From: Rhizobium sp. S152
GTDB taxonomy: Bacteria; Pseudomonadota; Alphaproteobacteria; Rhizobiales; Rhizobiaceae
Length of the DNA stretch: 64,000 nt
Assembly (NCBI RefSeq): GCF_030380735.1
Contig: NZ_JAUDRZ010000025.1
Span: forward strand, 415,763-479,762
Reading direction: 5' to 3'
The notes below the pieces were generated by a model that was given only the letters and a program-made list of their open reading frames with translations, was not told the origin of the DNA and made no database searches. Each line of letters opens with the position of its first letter. Position 1 is the stretch's first letter. Below are positions 26,247-33,230 of the stretch, in pieces. The position numbers and the translations under genes were made by a program.

Positions 26247-27179
26247 TTAGGCTGCAAGCGGTACGAGGCCAGACTCGATCTTGTTGCGGAAAGGCTCGTA
26301 GCGGCTCGGCAGCTTCAGTGCTTCGCCAAGATGCGCCGTGTCCTCGTCGCGATCGAAGCCCGGTTCGTTGGTGGCAATCTCGAACAGGATGCCGCCGGGA
26401 GTGCGGAAGTAGATCGCCCAGAAGTAATCCCTGTCGATGACGGGGGTCACCTGATAGCCGGTATCCATCAGCGCCTTGCGCACCTCCAACTGCTTTTCGC
26501 GGTTCTCGACGGCGAAGGCAATGTGATGCACGGAGCCGGCGCCCTGCCGAGCGAACGGCGTCTGCGGAAGAGCGACGAGGTCGATCGTATCGGCGCCGTT
26601 GCCCCCCGGAATGATGAAGCGGGTCACGTCACCTTCAGTCTCAGCGCGTTGATATCCCATGAAGCCCAACAGTTCCGCGGTAGATGCCGTATCATGCAAG
26701 TTGAAGCGAGCGCCGGCAAAGCCTCGGATCGCGTTGTCGGCGGAAATTCCTGCGGCGATCCACGGCGTGCGTGCGTCATCGGTTGCTTCAACGAGAGCCA
26801 GTGCATCACCGTCGGGACCCGTGAAGCGCAGGCGACCGGCACCGAAGACGGCATCCGTCGCGAGACCCCCAACGCCTTGTGCGGTAAGGCGGTCCTTCCA
26901 GAAACCAAGTGATCCCTTGGGAATCGAGAACTGGGTTTCGCCAACCTCGCCGACGCCGGGGCGACCGGCCATCATGTGGGAGAAAGGAAAGTATGTCATG
27001 ACGGTGCCCGGCGTGCCCTGTTCATCGCCATAGTAGAGGTGATAAACGCTTGGGTCGTCGAAGTTGACGGTCTTCTTGACCCGGCGCAGGCCGAGCGTGT
27101 CGGTGAAGAATGCGTTGTTCTGCTGCGCGTTCGACGCCATTGAGGTGACGTGGTGCAGTCCCTTGATGTCCTTGATCAT
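26247..27179 (-). CDS. VOC-family ring-cleaving dioxygenase (PcpA-like)
   Basis: A 310-residue protein with two vicinal-oxygen-chelate modules. IKGLHHVTSMASNAQQN at the N-terminus supplies the first metal His, and the second half has VHHIAFAVENREKQ (second His) and a late FRTPGGILFEIAT with the metal Glu. This layout matches the PcpA/LinE-type hydroquinone dioxygenases commonly annotated as ring-cleaving dioxygenases; a glyoxalase role is less likely given the length. It is divergent from the LysR gene that probably controls it. The aromatic substrate is unknown. Confidence 0.88.
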   Translation of the reverse strand: MIKDIKGLHHVTSMASNAQQNNAFFTDTLGLRRVKKTVNFDDPSVYHLYYGDEQGTPGTVMTYFPFSHMMAGRPGVGEVGETQFSIPKGSLGFWKDRLTAQGVGGLATDAVFGAGRLRFTGPDGDALALVEATDDARTPWIAAGISADNAIRGFAGARFNLHDTASTAELLGFMGYQRAETEGDVTRFIIPGGNGADTIDLVALPQTPFARQGAGSVHHIAFAVENREKQLEVRKALMDTGYQVTPVIDRDYFWAIYFRTPGGILFEIATNEPGFDRDEDTAHLGEALKLPSRYEPFRNKIESGLVPLAA

Positions 27180-27251
27180 GGCCGGTGCCTTTCTTCGTTG
27201 GCGTTGTCCGTTTCGTTGAGGACAGTTCTACCGGGGTTGATTACCTCGCGG

Positions 27252-27284
27252 AATTGCAATATTTTTTTCGAATGAATTGCGATT
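27252..27284. promoter_or_regulatory. AATTGC/ATTGCGATT sites in the dioxygenase-lysR promoter
   Basis: AATTGC occurs at 27252-27257, within the palindrome ATTGCAAT, and again at 27275-27280. The second is part of ATTGCGATT (27276-27284), a 9-base string found exactly at 24987-24995 upstream of the amidohydrolase. Sites overlapping a divergent lysR promoter are typical for LysR autoregulation. The assignment is an inference. Confidence 0.5.
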
Positions 27285-27299
27285 TTTGAAATAATTGAG

Positions 27300-28199
27300 A
27301 TGAATGACTATAAAGTCCTGAAGACCTTCCTGCTCGCCGCCGAGAAGCGCAATTTCGCCCAGGTGGCTCGCGAACTGGACATGACGCCGGCGGCCGTCAC
27401 CCGCGCGATCGCCGCGCTGGAGGAGGATCTCGGCGTACAGTTGTTTGTGCGCACGACCCGCCAGGTGTCGCTCACGACGGATGGCGCGGTGTTTGCCGCG
27501 CAGATCCAGCCGGCCGTGGCAGCACTTGAAAGCGCCCGCCGCGATGTCAGGAATGCGCACAAGGCCGATCAGGGACGCCTGAGGATCAGCGCGCCGACCT
27601 GGCTGGGGAAGACCGTGCTGCCTCCGATCCTGTCGGGTTTCCGGCAACTCTATCCGAAGATGTCTTTCGAGATTTCGCTGTCCGACGGGCTAGTGAACAT
27701 CGTCGATGACGACTACGACCTCGCGATCCGCATCTCTTCGGCGCCCTCGGACAAGTTCACGATCTGGCGCAAGATACGCGCGGTTCCGAGAATCCTGGTG
27801 GCGGCACCGGGTAGCCGGTTTACGGAGATGGAGCATCCGAGCGAGCTCACTCCGGACGACTGCCTGGCGTATAGCGGCGAGAGTCGCCGGGAAAACTGGA
27901 TCTTGTCTGACGGCGGCTCAAGCCTGACAATTACGGCGGGGCGAGCGTTCAGCGCCAACGACGGCGAGGTTCTCGCCGACATGGCGGCCGACGGCGCCGG
28001 CGTAGCGCTGCTGCCCGGCTTCAATATCGCCGAGCATATCCATGGTGGGCGTCTCGTGCACATCTTGCGCGGCTGGTCGCCGCCGGAACTCTGGCTGACG
28101 CTCTATTACCCACCTTACCAGGCACTGCCGCCGCGCATCGCAACGTTCTCGAAGTTCTTTGAAGAACAATTGCCTGCGCACATGGTCATGCTCGACTAG
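27300..28199 (+). CDS. LysR-family transcriptional regulator of the hydrolase cluster
   Basis: A 299-residue LysR protein. The helix-turn-helix (about 5-62) reads LKTFLLAAEKRNFAQVARELDMTPAAVTRAIAALEEDLGVQLF, and an effector domain (about 88-290) follows. The N-terminal sequence and the DLAIRISSAPSD segment place it with CrgA/YhjC-like regulators. It is divergent from the dioxygenase and shares AATTGC sites with two other promoters of the cluster, so I infer it controls all the degradative genes from 21.9 to 27.2 kb. The inducer is unknown. Confidence 0.9.
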   Translation: MNDYKVLKTFLLAAEKRNFAQVARELDMTPAAVTRAIAALEEDLGVQLFVRTTRQVSLTTDGAVFAAQIQPAVAALESARRDVRNAHKADQGRLRISAPTWLGKTVLPPILSGFRQLYPKMSFEISLSDGLVNIVDDDYDLAIRISSAPSDKFTIWRKIRAVPRILVAAPGSRFTEMEHPSELTPDDCLAYSGESRRENWILSDGGSSLTITAGRAFSANDGEVLADMAADGAGVALLPGFNIAEHIHGGRLVHILRGWSPPELWLTLYYPPYQALPPRIATFSKFFEEQLPAHMVMLD

Positions 28200-28586
28200 G
28201 GCTGAAGACGTCACCCGCGTGACTGTTGCGGCCGTCATATTGGTGAATCAAAACTGAACTAAACGGCACGGCACGCAGCGCACAGGATCAGAGCATGCCG
28301 AGAAGTGGCCGAATGAGTTTATACGGGACGACGCTTTCAGGGTCGTGCATTTTCACGATCAGCGCCGGCGGCGGCAAGCTACGCGGGTGTCCCCGATTTT
28401 TGTCGCTCGTCGCCGGCAAGGGCAGTCTCCAGCTTTCGGAACCGTCAAGCGGCCTCTCCGCTGCTATTTCCTTGCACGACCTCGACCGGCGAGGCAGAGC
28501 CTCTTTCAAGTGGCTTTGATTGACCGAAGGTGAGCTCGCACGCGAACAGGGCGCCCGTCTCGGCGCCCTGAATGTCATTGAAGCCG
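28200..28586. other. Intergenic region of 387 bases, no assigned gene
   Basis: Between the LysR gene and the repeat protein gene. It has coding-like GC content. A 68-codon frame on the plus strand (28313-28519) and a longer frame on the minus strand (to 28288) overlap each other; neither matches a family I know nor has a strong ribosome site. A 9-bp hairpin lies at 28547-28570. It could hold a small RNA, a remnant gene or a repeated intergenic element; I cannot decide. Confidence 0.4.
28547..28570. terminator. Hairpin downstream of the repeat protein gene
   Basis: Perfect 9-bp stem CAGGGCGCC / GGCGCCCTG with a 6-base loop, 17 bases past the stop of the minus-strand repeat protein gene. There is no real T tract, so termination strength is uncertain. 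Confidence 0.55.
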
Positions 28587-29930
28587 TCAACGGGTGGCGA
28601 TCACCATTTTGCACAGGCTGACCAGGCTGGCCTCGAAACCGCCGGAACTCACAACGTCCTTGCAACGTGTCTTCGCCTTTGCGCGATCCTGGGCGGACAT
28701 ATCGTTGATCATCGCGAGGCTGCGGCCACGATCGACACCTTGGTTGGCATTGCCGGGATTGCTGCCGGTACCAGGAGTTCCCGGATCCACGGTACCCGGT
28801 CCAACGGAACCGGTACCCGGAATATCGACGCTGATTTCGGCGAGTGTATTATCACCCGCGCCGACATTGGCCATGGCATCCACGCTCGCGAGGCCCGAGC
28901 CGCCAACGTTGGCACCGACATCGGCGCTCACGCCATCAGAACCGCCGACGTTGGCATTGACACCAACGTCGACAAGGCTGCCGCTTGTCGAGCCACCGCT
29001 TACGGAACCAGTGGAGCCTCCTCCAACGGCAATATTGGCATTGACGTCGGCGAGCGTGTTATCGCCGGCCCCGACATTGGCCATCGCGTCCACCGTCGCG
29101 AGATTTGAACCGCCAACGGTGGCGCCGACATCGGCATTCACGCCGTTCTCTCCGCCAATACTGGCCGTCGTACCGAGATCAACAACTCCCGTCGGATTGC
29201 TGGCTGCGGAACCGGCAGAGCCGCCGCCGATAGCAATATTCGCATTGACGTCGGCGAGTGTATTGTCTCCGCCTCCGACATTGACCATGGCATCCACCGT
29301 GGCAAGGTTTGAGCCGCCGACGGTCGCGCCAACATCTGCGTTCACGCCGTTCGCGCCGCCGATTGTGGCGTTCGTGCCGAGATCGAGAATACTGTTCGAG
29401 CTGCCCGTGCCGGAACCTGCGGAGCCGCCACCGACTGCGAGGTTGGCATTGATATCGGCCAGCGTGTTGTCGCCCGCCCCTACATTTGCAATGGCACCGA
29501 CTGTCGCGAGGTTAGATCCTCCAACCACCGCGTCCACATCAGCATTGATGCCGTTTGATCCACCGACGGTGGCGGTCGTGCCAACGCCCAGGCCTCCTGT
29601 GGTATTACTGCCGCCGACCGATGTAACGCTGTTGATTCCGCCCGAGCCGCCAACCGATGCGTTGACACCGAGGCCCCCGGTCGAGTTTCCGCCGACATCG
29701 GCGTTGATGCCGCTGGCGCCGCCGACAGACACATTTGCGAGATTGGAGCCACCACCCACCGTGGCGTTCACGCCATTCGTGCCACCAATAGACACGTTCA
29801 GCCCGCCACCACTCCCGTTGACGCTGACACCGTTCGAACCACCAATATCAAATGCGGCGGCTTGCAATGGAATGAGCGCGCAGGCGCAGCTGGCAGCCAA
29901 CGCGGCGATAGCCGGTTTCAAGTACATCAT
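28587..29930 (-). CDS. Secreted glycine-rich repeat protein
   Basis: A 447-residue protein with no family I can name. The start is the ATG at 29930, preceded by GGAGGAAAAA. A signal peptide (about 1-27, ending LQAAAFD) is followed by short GGxNGVxxxVGG repeats (about 29-127), then three 68-70-residue units and a partial fourth (about 128-370). Each unit contains GGSNLATVDA, NVGAGDNTLADVNANIAVGGGS and a variable serine/glycine spacer. Regular Asn, Asp, Gly and Val spacing suggests a stacked beta-solenoid, perhaps calcium-binding. A Pro/Gly linker (PGTGSVGPGTVDPGTPGTG) leads to a 45-residue charged C-terminal cap with two cysteines (TRCKDVV and LCKMV). It is likely a surface or extracellular structural protein; adhesion or biofilm roles are only guesses. 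Confidence 0.8.
   Translation of the reverse strand: MMYLKPAIAALAASCACALIPLQAAAFDIGGSNGVSVNGSGGGLNVSIGGTNGVNATVGGGSNLANVSVGGASGINADVGGNSTGGLGVNASVGGSGGINSVTSVGGSNTTGGLGVGTTATVGGSNGINADVDAVVGGSNLATVGAIANVGAGDNTLADINANLAVGGGSAGSGTGSSNSILDLGTNATIGGANGVNADVGATVGGSNLATVDAMVNVGGGDNTLADVNANIAIGGGSAGSAASNPTGVVDLGTTASIGGENGVNADVGATVGGSNLATVDAMANVGAGDNTLADVNANIAVGGGSTGSVSGGSTSGSLVDVGVNANVGGSDGVSADVGANVGGSGLASVDAMANVGAGDNTLAEISVDIPGTGSVGPGTVDPGTPGTGSNPGNANQGVDRGRSLAMINDMSAQDRAKAKTRCKDVVSSGGFEASLVSLCKMVIATR
28819..29549 (-). repeat. Tandem coding repeats of about 204-210 bp (three full, one partial)
   Basis: Unit 1 spans 29346-29549, unit 2 29142-29345, unit 3 28932-29141, and a truncated fourth runs to about 28819. 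Units 2 and 3 encode nearly identical 40-residue cores, but the DNA differs at many third positions. The repeats are therefore old and kept by protein selection rather than recent slippage. The variable spacer carries the length differences. Confidence 0.85.
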
Positions 29931-30165
29931 TTTTTCCTCCGTTATGTCCTGACGGGCTTTTTTGCCCATGGTCAAAAGCGGAAGTGCGCACTTCAAGGCT
30001 GTTCCGACGAGACCAAGCGTGGCCTACAACCGTCCAACCATCGTGTAGGGATAAAGTTCCGAAGTCTCAGTAGGTTCCTGAAACCGAAACAGCGCTGACC
30101 AAGCTGACTAACGAATGCTTAACGCGTGTTGACGGTTGTATGCCCGAGCGCTCGAATGCCGACGG

Positions 30166-30528
30166 CTATTCCGCTTCGGTGCCATGCTTTTGCGGCACGT
30201 TGGCTTTCTTCTCGACCCTGTCGCGATGCAACGCCGCGCGGGCGAGCATCATCAAAGTCACCGGTGTCGTCACCGTCACGAAAATCCCGATGAGAACTTC
30301 ATGGATGGCCAGGCGCTGCGATGCGATGGAAAAGAAGATCATCGATCCGAGCATGATGCCGCCGATGCCCCAGCTTGTTCCCAGCGTAGGGGCATGGATA
30401 CGCTCGTAGAAGGTCGGAAGGCGCAGGAATCCGACGGCGCCGATGAGCGCGAGCAACGCGCCGAGAACGAGAAAGAAGGCAACGATTACCGCCACCCAGA
30501 CAGGAAGGTCGCTAGCTGAATACATCAT
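30166..30528 (-). CDS. phaG: Mrp-type cation/proton antiporter subunit PhaG (MnhG)
   Basis: The smallest-subunit partner of the Pha/Mrp antiporter, 120 residues, with three membrane segments and the MnhG pattern ALIGAVGFLRLPTFYERIHAPTLGTSWG. A charged tail follows. The ATG at 30528 overlaps the phaF stop (ATGA). Last gene of the operon. Confidence 0.93.
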   Translation of the reverse strand: MMYSASDLPVWVAVIVAFFLVLGALLALIGAVGFLRLPTFYERIHAPTLGTSWGIGGIMLGSMIFFSIASQRLAIHEVLIGIFVTVTTPVTLMMLARAALHRDRVEKKANVPQKHGTEAE

Positions 30529-30806
30529 TCGATCACCTCGCCGCGCATGAGGAATTTCGCCAGGGCGACGCTCGCGACGAAACCGATCATGCCGATCACC
30601 AGTGCGGCTTCGAAATAGACGACGCGCCCGGTTCCGACGCCGAAGGTTACCAGCAGCAGCATCGCGTTGATGTAGAAGGTATCGAGGCCGATGATGCGAT
30701 CCTGCGCGCGCGGGCCTACGAACATCCGCACCGACACGATCGCCATCGCGGCTATCAGCATGACCTGGGCAATCGATACCGCGGTAAAGAGAATGATCGC
30801 GCTCAT
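30525..30806 (-). CDS. phaF: Mrp-type antiporter subunit PhaF (MnhF)
   Basis: A 93-residue subunit with three membrane helices. The conserved GPRAQDRIIGLDTFYINAMLL loop in the middle is characteristic of MrpF/PhaF. It overlaps its neighbours by four bases on each side, so the operon is translated as a coupled unit. Confidence 0.93.
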   Translation of the reverse strand: MSAIILFTAVSIAQVMLIAAMAIVSVRMFVGPRAQDRIIGLDTFYINAMLLLVTFGVGTGRVVYFEAALVIGMIGFVASVALAKFLMRGEVIE

Positions 30807-31279
30807 GCAAAAATCTCCAACAGCAATCGCTCGTATCGGTTCTTGATCATATCACGCCAGACGCCCTCATTGTCGATGTCGAGGACATGCAGAAGCACGG
30901 AATGGTCGTTGGAATCATATTCCAGCCAGGCTGATCCCGGTGTGCTGGTCAGGATCACCGCCAGAACAGCCAGCGCGAACTGGCTTCGAATATCCAGGTG
31001 GATCGTGAGGAAGCCGGGGCGGTGCCGACGTCTACCGCTGCGAAGGATGATCCAGGCCACGGCGATATTGGATTTCACGATATCGTAGAGAACGATGCCA
31101 ACGAGCTTCGGCAGAAGATACCATTTCTTGAGGCGCGTGCGTTCGGGCCGCAGCGATGCCATCGCCCAGCTCGCGAATACCGCAACGACAAGGCCCAGCA
31201 GCAGATGGCCTGCCGTAAAGCCATTGAGCAGCAGCCACATCAGCAGCAGGCCAAGGGTGAGGATCGGATAGGGCAGCAT
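30803..31279 (-). CDS. phaE: Mrp-type antiporter subunit PhaE (MnhE)
   Basis: A 158-residue subunit with N-terminal membrane segments (LLLMWLLLNGFTAGHLLLGLVVAVFASW) and the MrpE-type soluble C-terminal part with LAVLAVILTSTPGSAWLEY and the late LHVLDIDNEG. It is needed for assembly of the antiporter. It shares one base with phaD. Confidence 0.92.
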   Translation of the reverse strand: MLPYPILTLGLLLMWLLLNGFTAGHLLLGLVVAVFASWAMASLRPERTRLKKWYLLPKLVGIVLYDIVKSNIAVAWIILRSGRRRHRPGFLTIHLDIRSQFALAVLAVILTSTPGSAWLEYDSNDHSVLLHVLDIDNEGVWRDMIKNRYERLLLEIFA

Positions 31280-32898
31280 CAGTGGCTCTCCGCTCCTGAT
31301 TTGACGCCTTCGATCGGCAACGCGCCCGTAACCGCATCGATATAGAGCGCCGGCTTGCTAAGGGTGCGAATGGTCGTATCCATGTATTGCATGGCGGGAC
31401 CTGCCTGAACCGTTAGTGCAAGCGTCAGGCCGAGAAGGAAGAGCACGGGGACGATCTCGATGACCAGCACCCGTGGCACCGCTCCCTCGATCGAGCTCCA
31501 GAAAGTGCGAATGCCCGCACGCGTCATCGAGATCAGCGCGGCAATGCCGGAAAGGATGACAAGCACGACGAGCGACCAGATTGCCGCGGTCGGCGGCACA
31601 CCGATCGCACCCGTTCCCATCATCGCCGACAGCATGGCAAACTTGGCAATGAAGCCAGACAGCGGCGGTAGGCCGGACAACAGGATACCGCAAGCAGCGA
31701 AGCAGATCCCAAGCACCGCCATCGTGCCCGGCATGGTCACGCCTTCCTCTTCGTTGGCCGGCTCGTCATCGGCATCGCCATAGGCTTCCATGGTCACGGC
31801 CAGCACGTTCGCGCCGGCGTCCTGGCCGCGCTCCACCAGCTCGATAAGCATGAAGAAGGCGCTGATCGTCAGCGTCGAGCTGACGAGATAGAGCAGCGCC
31901 CCGGAGGATACCGCCCCGTCACTGATACCCAGAACCATCAACAGGGTGCCAGAGGAGACGAGTACCGAAAAGCCCGCCACTCGGCCAAGCGCCTGGGACG
32001 CCAGAACGCCGACGATCCCGAAGATCAGCGTCGCAGCGCCGCCATAAAGAAGCACTGGCGCACCGAAGCCTGCCGAAGGGCCTTCGCCGAAAAGAAGCAT
32101 CGTCAAGCGGAGGATCACATAGATGCCGAGCTTGCTCATGATGGCGAAAATCCCGGCAACGGGCGCGGACGCGGCACTGTAGGCCGTCGGCAGCCAGAAG
32201 CAGAGCGGCCACATACCGGCTTTGATCAGGAAGACGATACCGAGAATGCCCGCGCCTGCCTCCATCAGCATGCGTCGGTCGGGCTCGATTTCGGGTATGC
32301 GCGCGGCCAGATCCGCCATGTTGAGCGTGCCCGCCGTCCCATAAATGAGGCTGACGCCAATCAGGAACAGAAGCGCCGCGACAAGGTTGACGGCAATGTA
32401 GTGCATGCCCGCCTTTACGCGCAGCGGTCCCGATCCATGCAGCAGCAATCCATAGGATGCTGCCAGCATCACCTCGAAGAAGACGAAGAGATTGAACAGA
32501 TCGCCGGTAAGGAAGGCCCCGTTCACGCCCATCAGCAACAGTTGGAACATGCTGTGAAAATGCGCGCCTACCGCATGCCAGCGTGCGAGCGAGAAAACCA
32601 GTGCGGAGACAGCGAGAACCGCTGTCAGCAACAGCATCAGGGCCGACAGGCCGTCGAGCACGAGGACGATCCCGAAGGGTGCCGCCCAATTGCCGACGAG
32701 GTAGACACCCTCGAAGCCGTTCGGTCCGCTCTCGATCTGGAAAAGCACGAGCGCGACCAGCGTCAGCAAGACCGCGGCAGCCAGGCTGACCATTGCCTTT
32801 GCCACGCGTCGGCGTTCGTCGATCGCGAGAAGGATGGCACAGGCGATCAACGGGATCAGAACCGGCGCAATGATAAGATGATGCGACCAACCGTTCAT
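31279..32898 (-). CDS. phaD: Mrp-type antiporter subunit PhaD (NuoN/MrpD family)
   Basis: A 539-residue membrane protein related to proton-pumping subunits of complex I. About 14 membrane segments are expected, with the family hallmark GVNGAFLTGDLFNLFVFFEVMLAASYGLL and the lysine-bearing FLIKAGMWPLCFWLPTAYSAASAPVAG. It forms part of the ion path with PhaAB. A charged cytoplasmic loop (YGDADDEPANEEEG, about residue 385) is the only soluble part of note. Confidence 0.94.
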   Translation of the reverse strand: MNGWSHHLIIAPVLIPLIACAILLAIDERRRVAKAMVSLAAAVLLTLVALVLFQIESGPNGFEGVYLVGNWAAPFGIVLVLDGLSALMLLLTAVLAVSALVFSLARWHAVGAHFHSMFQLLLMGVNGAFLTGDLFNLFVFFEVMLAASYGLLLHGSGPLRVKAGMHYIAVNLVAALLFLIGVSLIYGTAGTLNMADLAARIPEIEPDRRMLMEAGAGILGIVFLIKAGMWPLCFWLPTAYSAASAPVAGIFAIMSKLGIYVILRLTMLLFGEGPSAGFGAPVLLYGGAATLIFGIVGVLASQALGRVAGFSVLVSSGTLLMVLGISDGAVSSGALLYLVSSTLTISAFFMLIELVERGQDAGANVLAVTMEAYGDADDEPANEEEGVTMPGTMAVLGICFAACGILLSGLPPLSGFIAKFAMLSAMMGTGAIGVPPTAAIWSLVVLVILSGIAALISMTRAGIRTFWSSIEGAVPRVLVIEIVPVLFLLGLTLALTVQAGPAMQYMDTTIRTLSKPALYIDAVTGALPIEGVKSGAESH

Positions 32899-33230
32899 TT
32901 CGGCTCATTTCTCCCATCGACATGGTCGCTTCCGGTGAGCCCGCGAGAGGCTAGAAGCACCACCAGAAACAAGGCCGTGGTCGCGAAGCCGATAACAATA
33001 GCCGTCAAGACCAGAGCCTGCGGCACGGGATCGGCCAGCACTGCTGGGTTATCATTGCCGAGAATCGGCGGAACATTTGCCTTCACCCCGCCGACACCGA
33101 AAATAAAGAGGTTCACAGCATAGGAGAGCAAGGAAAGGCCAACGATAACCTGATAGGTACGCGGACGCAGGATTAGCCACACGCCGCAGCTTGTCATGAT
33201 GCCGATGGCGATCGAAAGAACCAGTTCCAT
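32895..33230 (-). CDS. phaC: Mrp-type antiporter subunit PhaC (NuoK/MrpC family)
   Basis: A 111-residue NuoK-like subunit with three membrane segments. It shows the MrpC pattern GVWLILRPRTYQVIVGLSLLSYAVNLFIFGVG and DPVPQALVLTAIVIGFATTAL. It overlaps phaAB by one base and phaD by four. Confidence 0.94.
   Translation of the reverse strand: MELVLSIAIGIMTSCGVWLILRPRTYQVIVGLSLLSYAVNLFIFGVGGVKANVPPILGNDNPAVLADPVPQALVLTAIVIGFATTALFLVVLLASRGLTGSDHVDGRNEPK

Noticed and set aside
28819..29549. Tandem repeats as a possible CRISPR array or non-coding satellite
   Set aside because: Units are 204-210 bp, in frame, and vary mainly at third codon positions, so they are protein-coding repeats.
28594..29952. 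452-codon frame opposite the repeat protein gene, rich in proline and threonine
   Set aside because: It mirrors the Gly/Ala/Asn repeats on the other strand (Ser/Pro/Thr codons are their complements) and has no start signal, whereas the minus-strand frame has a signal peptide and a strong ribosome site.
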